A stretch of DNA of 64,000 nucleotides from Defluviitaleaceae bacterium (GCA_009784685.1 WRBF01000001.1:1-64000), one strand, 5' to 3'. Positions 10,025-20,674 are shown, counted from the stretch's first letter. Notes: generated by a model from the letters alone, not told the origin. Translations and numbers: made by a program.

Positions 10025-10753
10025 ATGCGGGATTATAAAAGTGAAGCTAAAAACAGAGTTGAATGGATAAAAGAAATTCTAACAAAATCCGGAGCAAAAG
10101 GTATAATATTTGGCAACAGTGGTGGAAAAGACAGTGCTCTCGTTGGAATCCTTTGTAAAATGGCGACAGATAACGTGCTTGGCGTAATTATGCCTTGCGC
10201 TTCAAAACAAAACTATACATCTGATAAAGATGATGCTCTGAAACTGGCAGACAAATTTGAAATTAACACTAAAGTAGTTGACCTAACCGATACAAGGGAA
10301 TCTCTTTTAGAACAGTTTGAGGCAAATATTTCTATATCAGAAATCGCAAAAAGCAATATAGCACCTCGTCTTAGAATGACTACACTGTATGCAATTGGTC
10401 AAACAAAGGGTTATCTCGTTGCAGGGACGAGTAATAAAAGTGAATATCATATGGGTTATTTTACAAAATGGGGTGATGCGGGCTGCGACTTTAACCCTAT
10501 AGCAGACTTAACAGCCACGGAGATTTTTAAGTTTTTAGAATATCTAAATTGTCCGATTGAAATTATAAAAAAAGCACCGTCTGCCGGACTTTTTGATGGT
10601 CAGACAGATGAAATGGAAATGGGCGTTACTTATTGCGCTATAGATAAATATATTGAAACAGGAAAAGGTCGAGAAGAGGACGTTGCAATAATTGAGAGAA
10701 TGCATAAGACATCTGAACATAAAAGAAGCCTGCCGCTTAAGTTTGAAAATTAA
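10025..10753 (+). CDS. nadE: NAD+ synthase
   Basis: GNSGGKDSALVG P-loop, GTSNKSEYHMGYFTKWGDAGCDFNPIADL; ATG after GGAGGAAAA. Confidence 0.93.
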   Translation: MRDYKSEAKNRVEWIKEILTKSGAKGIIFGNSGGKDSALVGILCKMATDNVLGVIMPCASKQNYTSDKDDALKLADKFEINTKVVDLTDTRESLLEQFEANISISEIAKSNIAPRLRMTTLYAIGQTKGYLVAGTSNKSEYHMGYFTKWGDAGCDFNPIADLTATEIFKFLEYLNCPIEIIKKAPSAGLFDGQTDEMEMGVTYCAIDKYIETGKGREEDVAIIERMHKTSEHKRSLPLKFEN

Positions 10754-10814
10754 TATTAATCCACAATGAATTTTGTTAAGGGTTAATAAATCAAAACGAA
10801 TGGACTGATTAAAA

Positions 10815-12572
10815 ATGGCACTTGATGGTGTAACGATAGCTGCTGTTGTAAAAGAGCTAAACTCAAAAATCGCAAACGGGCGTGTTGATAAAATATATCA
10901 GCCTGAAAAAGATGAAGTAATAGTAAATATAAGGGCGCAGGGAAGCAACCATAAACTACTTTTAACAGCAAACCCTTCTCATGCTCGCTTATGTCTAACT
11001 AACGAAGCAAAGTCAAACCCAATAGATGCACCTCTATTTTGTATGCTCATGCGCAAACATCTTTCCGGAGGCAAAGTGCTTGATATAGAACAAGAAGATT
11101 TTGATCGTATAATTAAAATCCGCATTGAGTCAATGAGCGAAATGGGTGATTTGTCAGTTAAAACACTCATAATCGAAATAATGGGTAAGCACAGCAATAT
11201 TATTTTGATTGACCACGCAGATATTATTCTTGGTAGCATCAAATATGTGTCGTTTGATACAAGTAGCGTTCGTGAAGTCTTGCCCGGAAAATCATATGTG
11301 TCTCCGCCCTCTAAAGGTAAACTTGACCCAACTAAGTTAGATGAATTGCAGTTTATTCAACTTGCAAAAAGCTCGCCTGAAAAAGCGTTAGATTTTTTGT
11401 ATAAAACATATAGCGGAATGAGCCCTTTCTTCGCAAGCGAAGTTTGTTTTCGTGCTGATTCGGATGACAATATGTCTCTTAACAGCAAATCTAACGATAA
11501 GATTCTAACGCTCTTTAACGCATTTAGCCAACTTATGAACAAAATTAAAGACGGCAAGTTTGATTTCAATATACTGCTTGACAAAAATAAAAAGCCGATG
11601 GAATTCTCTTGTATCAGTATGGAGTTGTTTGCTGCATATGATAAAATAGAAGCCGAAAGCGCATCAGAACTTCTAGAGATGTATTACAAAAGCAGAGATT
11701 CACAGTTTAGAATGTCGCAAAAAACAGCCGACCTTCGTAAAATGGTTAAACTAAATTTTGACCGTTGTGTCAAAAAGCAGGATGTTTATGAAAAAACACT
11801 GAAGGGCATTGAAAATAGAGACAGACTTAAAGTTTACGGTGAGCTTTTAACGGCAAACATCTACGCCATAGAAAAAGGAATGAACACCTTCACAACCGTT
11901 AATTTCTATTCGGAAGATGGTGAAGAAATAACGATACAGCTTGATCCTACAAAAACCCCGGCTGAAAATGCTCAAAAATATTTTAAACGATACACAAAAG
12001 AAAAGCGAACGTTTATCGCACTTAAAGACCAAATGAAACAGAATAAAGAAGAGCTTGCTTACCTTGATTCCGTCATGACAATGATTTCGTCATGTAACGA
12101 TGAAGCAGATATTGAAGATATTAGAGAAGAATTGACAGATAATGGATATTTGAAGAAAAAACCCAAGCGCAAAGGACAGAAGCAAAAAACTTCAAAGCCA
12201 ATGCATTTCATTTCTTCCGACGGGTTTGACATTTACATAGGCAAAAACAACAAGCAAAACGATGAGCTTACGCTTAAATTCGCAGAAAGTCTTGATATTT
12301 GGTTTCACACAAAAGATATACCCGGTTCACATGTTATCGTAAGGACAGGAGGAGAAACTCCTCCCAATAAAACGCTGACAGAAGCAGCGACCCTTGCTGC
12401 ATACTATAGCAAAGCAAAAGAATCCAGCCTTGTTCCGGTTGATTATGTTATAAAAAAACATGTTAAAAAACCAAACGGAGCAAAACCCGGTATGGTTATT
12501 TATGATAATCATAGTACAGCTTATGTAACGCCGACCGAGGAAGCCGTGTCCGAGATTGTTAAGAAGGAGTAG
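10815..12572 (+). CDS. rqcH: NFACT/RqcH-family protein (Rqc2 homologue, fibronectin-binding family)
   Basis: N-terminal MALDGVTIAAVVKELNSKIANGRVDKIYQP and C-terminal NFACT-R domain (DIWFHTKDIPGSHVIVRTGG). Confidence 0.9.
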   Translation: MALDGVTIAAVVKELNSKIANGRVDKIYQPEKDEVIVNIRAQGSNHKLLLTANPSHARLCLTNEAKSNPIDAPLFCMLMRKHLSGGKVLDIEQEDFDRIIKIRIESMSEMGDLSVKTLIIEIMGKHSNIILIDHADIILGSIKYVSFDTSSVREVLPGKSYVSPPSKGKLDPTKLDELQFIQLAKSSPEKALDFLYKTYSGMSPFFASEVCFRADSDDNMSLNSKSNDKILTLFNAFSQLMNKIKDGKFDFNILLDKNKKPMEFSCISMELFAAYDKIEAESASELLEMYYKSRDSQFRMSQKTADLRKMVKLNFDRCVKKQDVYEKTLKGIENRDRLKVYGELLTANIYAIEKGMNTFTTVNFYSEDGEEITIQLDPTKTPAENAQKYFKRYTKEKRTFIALKDQMKQNKEELAYLDSVMTMISSCNDEADIEDIREELTDNGYLKKKPKRKGQKQKTSKPMHFISSDGFDIYIGKNNKQNDELTLKFAESLDIWFHTKDIPGSHVIVRTGGETPPNKTLTEAATLAAYYSKAKESSLVPVDYVIKKHVKKPNGAKPGMVIYDNHSTAYVTPTEEAVSEIVKKE

Positions 12573-12586
12573 GGGGAGGAGTGGAA

Positions 12587-12733
12587 TTGAACAACAGGGA
12601 GATACATATAACAACAAAACAAGAGCGGTCAGCAATTTTCAAATCATTTCAGACCAAGTTAATGCCTTTTTCAAGGCATCAAATGTTGCATCTTGATGGC
12701 TGTCTTAGGATAATTAACAAGATCAAAAAATAG
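12587..12733 (+). CDS. Possible small protein (48 aa)
   Basis: TTG start after GGGGGAGGAG; open to a TAG that overlaps the RBS of the next gene; missing from the ORF track (too short). Confidence 0.35.
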   Translation: MNNREIHITTKQERSAIFKSFQTKLMPFSRHQMLHLDGCLRIINKIKK

Positions 12734-12744
12734 GAGGAACAAAA

Positions 12745-12951
12745 TTGTTAAGTTTATTAAAGTTACCGTTTCAAATAATATGGTTTTTAATTGGACTTGT
12801 CTTTAACCTAACAGGTCGTCTTTTGGGTATATTGTTAGGGCTAATTTTAATGGGGTTAGGGCTTCTTCTAACATTTACGATAATTGGTGCTTTTGTGGGC
12901 ATTCCGTTTTTAATTTTAGGACTACTGCTTATTATTAAGTCGATATTTTGA
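12745..12951 (+). CDS. Small hydrophobic membrane protein
   Basis: TTG start after GGAGGAAC; two TM-like segments; terminator follows. Confidence 0.65.
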   Translation: MLSLLKLPFQIIWFLIGLVFNLTGRLLGILLGLILMGLGLLLTFTIIGAFVGIPFLILGLLLIIKSIF

Positions 12952-12953
12952 TG

Positions 12954-12990
12954 AAAAAAAGGCTGTCCGAGGCTAAATCGGAGAGCCTTT
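12954..12990. terminator. Hairpin terminator
   Basis: AAAGGCTGTCCGA-GGCTAAA-TCGGAGAGCCTTT stem (one G:G mismatch). Confidence 0.7.
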
Positions 12991-13035
12991 ATACTTCTAC
13001 ACCTCTATAGTTGAATATTTTCATCGGCAATATTT

Positions 13036-14826
13036 CTACAACGCATTAACCGGCGGCAGACATCTATCTCCCTCACAAACATAAAATGTAGTTTTATCAT
13101 CAAGAAGCTTATACTCTTCCGTTGGTTTATTCAAAACCTTTACAACCCAATTATGCTTAACTTTAAGTTTATGCAGATCATCAGCATCCTTTAAAACGCA
13201 AACAATATCTTTGGTAGGAAGAGAAGAATACATATAAAAGCTATTATTCCCTGGGTGAGATGAAGCCTCTCCGTCCATAAAGCTATTTTGATTTTGGGAA
13301 AGTGTATACAGCCCTTTATCCTTTGTGAGCTTATAAAGCCTGTCAAGATTATAAGCCATAACAGAATTTCCTGAAGGGATTGCCCCGTCGTAGCTTTCCT
13401 TTGGTCTTGCAATAAGCTTCTCGCTATCCTTACCATAGAGATAAAATCCGTTGTCCTCGTGATCAAGAAACTGTTCAACAATTTTCCCGTTTACTTCAAG
13501 CGCTCTTTCTAAATAGATCTCGTTAAAACAAGCTTCGTACAGAGAAATTAACGCCATTGTATAAAAGGCATAATCATCAAGATATCCTGTGCCGCTTAAC
13601 TTGCCATCAGTTATCGCAACATGTATTACATCATCTTTAATTAGATTATTTTCGATAAACGAAGCTGCATTCTCAGCTCTTTTCAAATATCGTTCATCTT
13701 TAAAAACTCTGTAAGCGTTTGCGTACGCCCAAATCATCAAGCTATTCCATGCAGTTAGTATTTTATTATCTTTGTGCAAACAAGTCCGGTTTTTGCGGTA
13801 TTCGTAAATCTTTGGCATGAATTTTGACATATCAATAAAAGGCGGTTTCTGCCTTATAATATTAGGGATGCTCTCTCCTTCAAAGTTGCCTTTTTCTGTA
13901 ATATCGTAATAATTGCAAAATTTTTTACCGTCTTCTTCGCCTAAAATTTTAATTATTTCATCCGGATTGAATACATAATACTTACCTTCAACGCCGTCAC
14001 TATCAGCATCTTGGGCAGAGTAGAGTCCGCCTTTATGATCAGTCATTTCACGTTCTATATATTCAAATATCTTATCAGTTATCTCTTTGTACAGCACATT
14101 TTCGGTTATTTCATATGCCAAAATATAGGTTGTTGCAAGTAAAGCATTATCATAAAGCATTTTTTCAAAATGCGGGGCAAGCCACATCTTATCAGTTGAA
14201 TAACGCGAAAACCCATAACCTATATGATCAAAAATTCCGCCTTTAAACATTTGAATAAGTGTCTTTTCTGACATGTCAAGTGCTTCAAGCGCTGTGACTT
14301 CTGACTGTTTATTAGTTTGTTCATGGTATCCAAGGAGGAACATAAGATTGTGCGGAGACGGGAATTTAGGTGCTCTTCCAAATCCTCCATATTCTGTGTC
14401 AAACATCCGCTTGAATGTCAAAAAAGCATTTTCTGTAAGAGTATCAAACTCAGGTATATGGTGCTTTGTGGTTTCAGCATTCAGGTATTTGATCATCTCA
14501 TCGCTGCTTTTTGTAAGCTTTTGCCTGTCTTTTTTCCAGTGGCGCAATATTTGGTTAAGCAGATTTTCGAAGTTTTTTGGCGGAAAATAAGTGCCGGCAA
14601 AAAAAGGTTTTTGATCAGCTGACATAAAAATACTTGTAGGCCAACCTCCGCTGCCTGTATATGCTTGACACACTCTCATGTATACACTGTCAACATCAGG
14701 CCGTTCTTCTTTGTCCAATTTAATTGACACGAAATTTTCGTTTAAAATTCCTGCAATTTCTTTATTTTCAAAGCTCTCGTTCTCCATTACGTGACACCAG
14801 TGACAAGTTGATATATCATAATTCAT
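13036..14826 (-). pseudogene. yyaL: YyaL/DUF255 thioredoxin-like domain protein, C-terminal part of a split gene (or translationally coupled ORF)
   Basis: STCHWCHVMENESFENKEIA, GGWPTSIFMSADQKPFFAGTYFPP, PHFEKMLYDNALL, LTAWNSLMIWAYA; opens at ATGA overlapping the stop of the N-terminal ORF. Confidence 0.85.
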
Positions 14827-14987
14827 GAGTACCCAATAGAAAGAAAGATAGGCTTATCCTCAGCCTTTGCTTTTTCAAACGCTTCGTCTCCCCATGGAAA
14901 CCAATCTACCGGATTATATGCATGTTGCAGTAGATAGGGAGATTTTTCGTTAATCAATCTATTGGGTGCTGATGTTGAATTAGTCAT
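14823..14987 (-). pseudogene. yyaL: N-terminal fragment of the split YyaL/DUF255 gene (54 aa)
   Basis: AAAGGAGGTGAT RBS then [54 protein letters not shown]; the family continues ...SIGYSTCHWCH. Confidence 0.9.
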
Positions 14988-15057
14988 GGGCATCACCTCC
15001 TTTAGTTGATTTTTACGAATATAATTCCCCTTCTTTGTTTGAGATATGCAACAATAT

Positions 15058-15474
15058 TTATTCCGTTTCTAAATTTTCAGGTAAAAAGGGGTATGGCATT
15101 AAGTCTTTAAGCTTTACAATTTCATATTCTTCTTCGTTTAATGCAAGGATTACATCAAAATCGCTATAATCACAAAACTCAAGCATTACTTGCCTGCATG
15201 AGCCGCATGGAGCGCATATTTCATCAGGTGTTTCGCCTGCCCCTCCTACAATTGCAATTGCTTTGAATTTTTTAACACCGCCGGAAACCGCTTTAAAAAA
15301 AGCAGTCTTTTCAGCACAGTTTGTGCATGAATAAGAAGCATTTTCGATATTGCAGCCACCAAAAACAACTCCGCTTTCAGCAAGAAGTGCCGCACCGACT
15401 TTAAACCCGGAATACGGAGAATAAGAGTTTTTACGAGCATTGAATGCTGCTTGAATCAAATTTTTAATATCCAT
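15058..15474 (-). CDS. cdd: Cytidine deaminase
   Basis: [50 protein letters not shown]. Confidence 0.95.
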   Translation of the reverse strand: MDIKNLIQAAFNARKNSYSPYSGFKVGAALLAESGVVFGGCNIENASYSCTNCAEKTAFFKAVSGGVKKFKAIAIVGGAGETPDEICAPCGSCRQVMLEFCDYSDFDVILALNEEEYEIVKLKDLMPYPFLPENLETE

Positions 15475-15487
15475 GATAGTCCTCCGG

Positions 15488-16195
15488 TTATACTATCGCA
15501 AGCGCCAATTCCATCATTTGCGTAAAAGAGGTTTGACGCTCATCCGATGTTGCTGCTTCGCCTGTAAACGGGCAGTCAGAAATCGTACAAATACAAAGGG
15601 CATTTTTACCTGCTCTTGCTGCGTTCATATATAGTGCGGCAGCCTCCATCTCAACTGCTAAAACATGCATCTTTTGCCAGGCAACAAGACTTAATGCATC
15701 ATCATAAAATGTGTCAGATGTAAATACATTACCCACCTTAACGTTTAGTTTCATTCCTCTTGCTTTAGCAACCGCTTTTTCAAGTAATTCATAGCTTGCT
15801 ATAGGTGCATATGTGCCCGGCAAATTATATTGGTCAGCATATGAAGAGTTTGTACAAGCTCCCATCCCAATAACTACGTCTTTAACATGTAAACTCTCAT
15901 CAATTGCTCCGGCCGTGCCAATTCTTATTATGTTTTCAACATCATAAAAATTGAACAGTTCGTATGAGTATATACCCATTGACGGCATTCCCATACCACT
16001 TGCCATTACACTTACCAGTTTGCCTTTATACTTACCTGTATATCCATGAATCCCGCGTACGTTATTGACTAGCTTTGCATCTTCAAGAAAAGTTTCTGCG
16101 ATAAATTTTGCACGAAGAGGATCTCCGGGCATTAAGACAGTCGGTGCGAAATCGCCTTTATTGCATGAAATATGGGGAGTAGGGGTTTTAGACAT
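15488..16195 (-). CDS. deoD: Purine-nucleoside phosphorylase
   Basis: VLMPGDPLRAKFIAE, NVRGIHGYTGKYKGK, MASGMGMPSMGIYSYEL, VEMEAAALY. Confidence 0.95.
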   Translation of the reverse strand: MSKTPTPHISCNKGDFAPTVLMPGDPLRAKFIAETFLEDAKLVNNVRGIHGYTGKYKGKLVSVMASGMGMPSMGIYSYELFNFYDVENIIRIGTAGAIDESLHVKDVVIGMGACTNSSYADQYNLPGTYAPIASYELLEKAVAKARGMKLNVKVGNVFTSDTFYDDALSLVAWQKMHVLAVEMEAAALYMNAARAGKNALCICTISDCPFTGEAATSDERQTSFTQMMELALAIV

Positions 16196-16197
16196 AA

Positions 16198-16869
16198 TTA
16201 ATATTCTCCTTTTTCGGTTTCGTTATTTTTTATAATATTGATAAGGCGGCTTGTTCCAAGCCTTTGTGCTCCAAGTTTTATAAATTTTTCAGCATCCTCA
16301 AAATTGTTTATTCCTCCGGATGCCTTTATTTTTACATTTTTGCCGATATATTTGCTAAGTAGTTCAATATCTTCAAATGTTGCGCCTCCGCTGCTAAACC
16401 CTGTTGAAGTTTTAATATAATCTGCACCGGACTCTGTAACAATTTCGCACATTTTGATCTTCTCATCATTTGTTAATAGGCATGCTTCAATTATAACTTT
16501 TAGCAGCTTGCCTTCACACTCAGACTTAATTTTCTTGATTTCAGAGAGCACATCGTTATATTTCCGCTCTTTAAGCCTGCCTATGTTTATTACCATATCA
16601 ATTTCGTCTGCGCCGTCTTCTATCGCTGTAGATGCCTCAAAGATTTTGGATTTAGTAGTGCTGTAACCAGATGGAAAGCCAATTACAGTACATACAGCGA
16701 TTTTCCCGAATACATATTTACTTGCAAGTTTAACAAAACTTGGTGGAATACAGACAGATGCCGTTTTAAAATTAATTCCATCATCGCATAAAGAAGTAAT
16801 TTGTTCACTTGTCGAACTTGGTGAAAGAAGGGTATGGTCAACCATTTTAAGAATTTCAGAAACTTCCAT
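16198..16869 (-). CDS. deoC: Deoxyribose-phosphate aldolase
   Basis: VDHTLL, TVIGFPSGYS, DEIDMVINIG, KVIIEACLL, YIKTSTGFSSGGAT, KASGGI. Confidence 0.95.
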   Translation of the reverse strand: MEVSEILKMVDHTLLSPSSTSEQITSLCDDGINFKTASVCIPPSFVKLASKYVFGKIAVCTVIGFPSGYSTTKSKIFEASTAIEDGADEIDMVINIGRLKERKYNDVLSEIKKIKSECEGKLLKVIIEACLLTNDEKIKMCEIVTESGADYIKTSTGFSSGGATFEDIELLSKYIGKNVKIKASGGINNFEDAEKFIKLGAQRLGTSRLINIIKNNETEKGEY

Positions 16870-16888
16870 GTTTTCACCTCATTAACTA

Positions 16889-18040
16889 TCAAATTTCACT
16901 CAAATTACAGGCAAATTGACATTTTTCCAGAAGCTGCTCGTTTCCGTCCGCTGACAAGCGAATAATTTCTTGTCCATTTGAATATACGATATCACCGTTC
17001 TCACATACGGTATAATCCATAACACCTTTTTTTAAGCAAGTTTGGACGCCACTTTTATCTGTACGCACAAGTTCCCAGGTGTATGGGATAATGCCGGGGA
17101 ATTTTTCTCCTCTGCGTTGATTCGCCTTTAATTCTTGCTCAGCATTTATCATATTGCCTTCAAAGAACAGTTCTTTCTCGCTTTTTTGCTTTGCCTTTAT
17201 GTTTGAACCTGACTTCCCGGAACGCAGTGATTCACCGCCGAATGCAATAGAAAAATAGTTGAGCAATCCCCAGATAGCTCTAATAATTCTGATAGGGAAC
17301 ATCAATATGTCCAAGAATATATTGCCCTTATCACGTGTATTACGGTAAGGTCGTTTTATAAAAAGCAAATTACCGTTCTTATCCTCTTTTGGGGCTATAT
17401 AGTTAAATTGGTCTGATTCAAACAACTCTTCAACGCTGCCGATTTTAGTGCAGTAAACGCATATTCCCGATGGTCCTACTCCCATAGCATATCCTTGTGG
17501 TGATTTTGCAAGACCTGCGGAAGAAAAAAATATTTTACTTCCATCGTTTGAGTAGCTTGGGTAATCTTCTATTGTATCACCCTCTGTAAGTTCTTGGTAT
17601 CTTCCTGTTTTAAGGTCAAAAATGGCAATATGTCTTTCTGTAAAATCTCCGATACTTGCTGCACAACTACCCTCAAAGACATCTATCTTATGGATTTGCA
17701 ATGTATTACTGGCTATAACATGTCCTTCAATATCGGCATCTTCAAGCCCCTTTTTGTAAAGCCCACCAAGTTCACCAAGCGACGCAGAGTAAACTAAGCC
17801 CCCACTATATGAAGAAGCTCCATTTATACTGATATTTCCGGCTTCTGTATCGTCGGATTCCGGAAAGTGTCCCGTACCCATAAACATTGCACCCGTTCCA
17901 TTTGTTTTCCATTCGTTGCGGATTTTGATGTTTTTTAAATTTTCCAGGTACTTAGAAATTTTTTGAGAGTCATACTCTTTCATTCCGCTATCTGTTTTAA
18001 CATAAAAACGATTTTTTGATGTATATAAAATACCACTCAT
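16889..18040 (-). CDS. Hypothetical protein with WD40/beta-propeller-like repeats
   Basis: Segments such as IEDYPSYSNDGSKIFFSSAG resemble TolB/PD40-type blades. Confidence 0.65.
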   Translation of the reverse strand: MSGILYTSKNRFYVKTDSGMKEYDSQKISKYLENLKNIKIRNEWKTNGTGAMFMGTGHFPESDDTEAGNISINGASSYSGGLVYSASLGELGGLYKKGLEDADIEGHVIASNTLQIHKIDVFEGSCAASIGDFTERHIAIFDLKTGRYQELTEGDTIEDYPSYSNDGSKIFFSSAGLAKSPQGYAMGVGPSGICVYCTKIGSVEELFESDQFNYIAPKEDKNGNLLFIKRPYRNTRDKGNIFLDILMFPIRIIRAIWGLLNYFSIAFGGESLRSGKSGSNIKAKQKSEKELFFEGNMINAEQELKANQRRGEKFPGIIPYTWELVRTDKSGVQTCLKKGVMDYTVCENGDIVYSNGQEIIRLSADGNEQLLEKCQFACNLSEI

Positions 18041-18054
18041 TGTTTAACTTCTCC

Positions 18055-18828
18055 TTATAAAAGACTTTTAACCTCAAGCATATTTTCCCAGTATCGTTTA
18101 GGCATATGAGTCATGCGGCAACGAGGATTTTCTCTGCTTTCAATTGAAATCGTGTTATAAAATTGTTTCCATAACGATTGATACATTTCCTCTTTTTCTG
18201 ATATAGGAGGCAGCTCTAAGTCATCTATTGATATAATTTCACTCTTTCTATTCTGGTAAACAAGAGCTGCTTTATGTGTTTTATCAAATATCATGAAGTT
18301 TTCATTATCATAACGAAGAGTAAAATGATTTGCGAGAAAAGGCAGAACGTAATTTTTAGGAGTTATTGTTGAAACAAGAGCCTCTCCGATATCCGAAAAA
18401 CGGATAAATCCTTTTAAGTTATGAGCCTCCCTAAGCAGATGTAATTCTGCTGCAAGCAACGGGGCAACTACAGGATCTCCAAGCTTGTTTAACAGTTTAC
18501 TGCCTTCTTTGTACCCTCGAAAAAGAAAAGCAAGAATTTTAAGCTCTTTTTGAGGAAGACAGCTTAAAAACACTGTGCAAACAAGGTTTAAAGCTTTTTT
18601 AGAAATTTTATTTGGAATAGATTTATGTACCCTTGAAGCTTTATCATGGTCAGTAACTATTACCTTTGTATCCATAAGCGTTAAAGGCACATCACTTTCA
18701 GGTAAAATATCATAAGGAGTCTCTTTGGAGTACACGGATTCAAACACACAACACAAAAACCCTTCGAAGCTTCCATCGTAAGTGTAGATAATATCTGATA
18801 TGTCGGCTGAAAGTTTAATATTAGACAT
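18055..18828 (-). CDS. DUF4130 / TIGR03915-type putative DNA metabolism protein
   Basis: IIYTYDGSFEGFLCCVFESVY near the N-terminus and PRCRMTHMPKRYWENMLE at the C-terminus are characteristic. Confidence 0.8.
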   Translation of the reverse strand: MSNIKLSADISDIIYTYDGSFEGFLCCVFESVYSKETPYDILPESDVPLTLMDTKVIVTDHDKASRVHKSIPNKISKKALNLVCTVFLSCLPQKELKILAFLFRGYKEGSKLLNKLGDPVVAPLLAAELHLLREAHNLKGFIRFSDIGEALVSTITPKNYVLPFLANHFTLRYDNENFMIFDKTHKAALVYQNRKSEIISIDDLELPPISEKEEMYQSLWKQFYNTISIESRENPRCRMTHMPKRYWENMLEVKSLL

Positions 18829-18945
18829 GAATCTTATTCCTTATCAAAAGTCTGTCGTATTGCTAAAGAATGCCGACTAAAGACTTTTAAATTTCGAGGG
18901 TATATTCCCAAAATTATATCATAAAAAATTTTTTCTCACAAGATA

Positions 18946-18995
18946 TTGACAAAAAAAAGCTTAGTTGATATTATGGAATAAATAAAACCAACTAA
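18946..18995 (+). promoter_or_regulatory. iscR promoter (TTGACA-17-TATTAT) with TTAGTTG-N21-CAACTAA inverted repeat
   Basis: -35 18946-18951, -10 18969-18974; IR arms 18961-18967 and 18989-18995. Confidence 0.65.
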
Positions 18996-19024
18996 CATGG
19001 TATGGATTGATATTTGGAAAGGTG

Positions 19025-19477
19025 GTGAACGCTTTGAAAGTTTCAACGCGCGGACGTTACGGATTGCGTGCCTTGGTCGATATAGCATCACAAGAACAGG
19101 GCAAAAGTGTAAAATTAAAATCAATAGCCGAAAGACAAAGTATTTCAGAAAACTATTTGGAACAGCTTATCGCTGTTTTAAAGGGTGCAGGGTTGGTTAA
19201 AAGCATAAGAGGAGCTTTTGGCGGGTATTCTCTTAACTGCGATCCGAAAGAAGTGTCAGTCCGCAGTATTTTAGAGCTACTTGAAGGTTCACTTTACCCT
19301 GTTGAATGTCTTTCAAACGAAGAAAAACTAGCCTGCGGTGTTGGAAGCTGCCAGAACTGCGTAACGAAGCCTGTTTGGGAGAAGATGTACAAAAGTGTTA
19401 ATGATGTTTTAGACGGTATAACCTTGAATGATTTAGTTAATGACTATGTCGAACAATATAATCGAGGCGAAACATAA
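19025..19477 (+). CDS. iscR: Rrf2/IscR-family transcriptional regulator
   Basis: KVSTRGRYGLRALVDIA, SISENYLEQLIAVLKGAGLVKSIRGAFGGYSL; Cys cluster CLSNEEKLACGVGSCQNC; start GTG 19025 or TTG 19034. Confidence 0.9.
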   Translation: MNALKVSTRGRYGLRALVDIASQEQGKSVKLKSIAERQSISENYLEQLIAVLKGAGLVKSIRGAFGGYSLNCDPKEVSVRSILELLEGSLYPVECLSNEEKLACGVGSCQNCVTKPVWEKMYKSVNDVLDGITLNDLVNDYVEQYNRGET

Positions 19478-19504
19478 GATTTATAAGGGAGTGGTTAGTT
19501 AAAT

Positions 19505-20674
19505 ATGAAACAGAATATATATTTTGATAATGCAGCGACTACTGCTGTGCGAAAAGAAGTGTTTGCGGCTATGAAACCTTTTTTTGAAAGAGAATTCGGA
19601 AATCCTTCAAGCGTTTATGAAATAGCAAGAAATGCAAAGAGGCATATCGAAGATGCACGATTGAAAGTCGCAAAAGCGATAGGTGCTGAACCCGAAGAAA
19701 TCTATTTTACCGGCTCAGGAACAGAAGCTGATAATTGGGCAATAAAAGGTGCAGCAGATGCAAATAAAAACAGAGGCAGACATATTATAACATCTGTTAT
19801 TGAACATCATGCCGTGCTTCATACTTGCGAATATCTTGAAAAAAATGGTTTTGATGTTACTTATCTTCCTGTCAATGAACATGGCATAATAGAGCCTGAG
19901 GAACTTAAAAAAGCAATGAGACCTGAAACAATTGTTGTATCATTGATGTTTGCGAATAATGAAATTGGTACTATTCAACCTATTAAAGAGCTTGCAGAAA
20001 TTACAAAATCCGGCGGGGCAATATTTCATACTGATGCAGTACAAGCCGTTGGGCATGTTGAAATAGATGTTAAAGAAATGAATATAGATATGCTTGCTTT
20101 GTCCGGTCATAAGCTTGGCGCACCAAAGGGAGTAGGGGCTTTATATATCAAAAAAGGAACAAAAATTGAACAATTTATACATGGCGGCGGACAAGAACGC
20201 AGAAAACGAGGCGGAACAGAAAATGTTGCGGGAATTGTTGGACTTGCGGTTGCTGTCGAACTTGCGTCAGTTGAAATTGAAGACGAGCGTAAAAGGCTTG
20301 AGTTTTTAAGGGACAAGCTAATTAAGGGGATAGAAGAAAAAATACCACATATTCGTGTTAACGGGCACAGAGAAAAACGTCTTCCCGGAAATGTTAATGT
20401 TTCATTTGAGTTTATCGAAGGTGAATCGTTGCTTTTACATCTTGATATGAGCGGGATATTTGCTTCAAGCGGATCTGCTTGTACATCCGGAGACTTAGAC
20501 CCTTCTCATGTATTGCTTGCTATAGGGCTTCCGCATGAAATTGCTCATGGCTCGCTAAGGCTTACGGTTGGAAGAGATAACACAGAGTCAGATGTTGACA
20601 AAGTGCTCGAAGTTCTTCCCGGAATTGTACAGCGATTGCGAGATATGTCTCCATTATATAACCCGGAAAATTAG
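19505..20674 (+). CDS. nifS: Cysteine desulfurase NifS
   Basis: [51 protein letters not shown]. Confidence 0.95.
   Translation: MKQNIYFDNAATTAVRKEVFAAMKPFFEREFGNPSSVYEIARNAKRHIEDARLKVAKAIGAEPEEIYFTGSGTEADNWAIKGAADANKNRGRHIITSVIEHHAVLHTCEYLEKNGFDVTYLPVNEHGIIEPEELKKAMRPETIVVSLMFANNEIGTIQPIKELAEITKSGGAIFHTDAVQAVGHVEIDVKEMNIDMLALSGHKLGAPKGVGALYIKKGTKIEQFIHGGGQERRKRGGTENVAGIVGLAVAVELASVEIEDERKRLEFLRDKLIKGIEEKIPHIRVNGHREKRLPGNVNVSFEFIEGESLLLHLDMSGIFASSGSACTSGDLDPSHVLLAIGLPHEIAHGSLRLTVGRDNTESDVDKVLEVLPGIVQRLRDMSPLYNPEN

Noticed and set aside
14823-14825. TGA in the yyaL N-terminal ORF as a selenocysteine codon
   Set aside because: The conserved CHWC continuation lies in a different frame and the TGA frame downstream (IMIYQLVTGVT) does not match the family.
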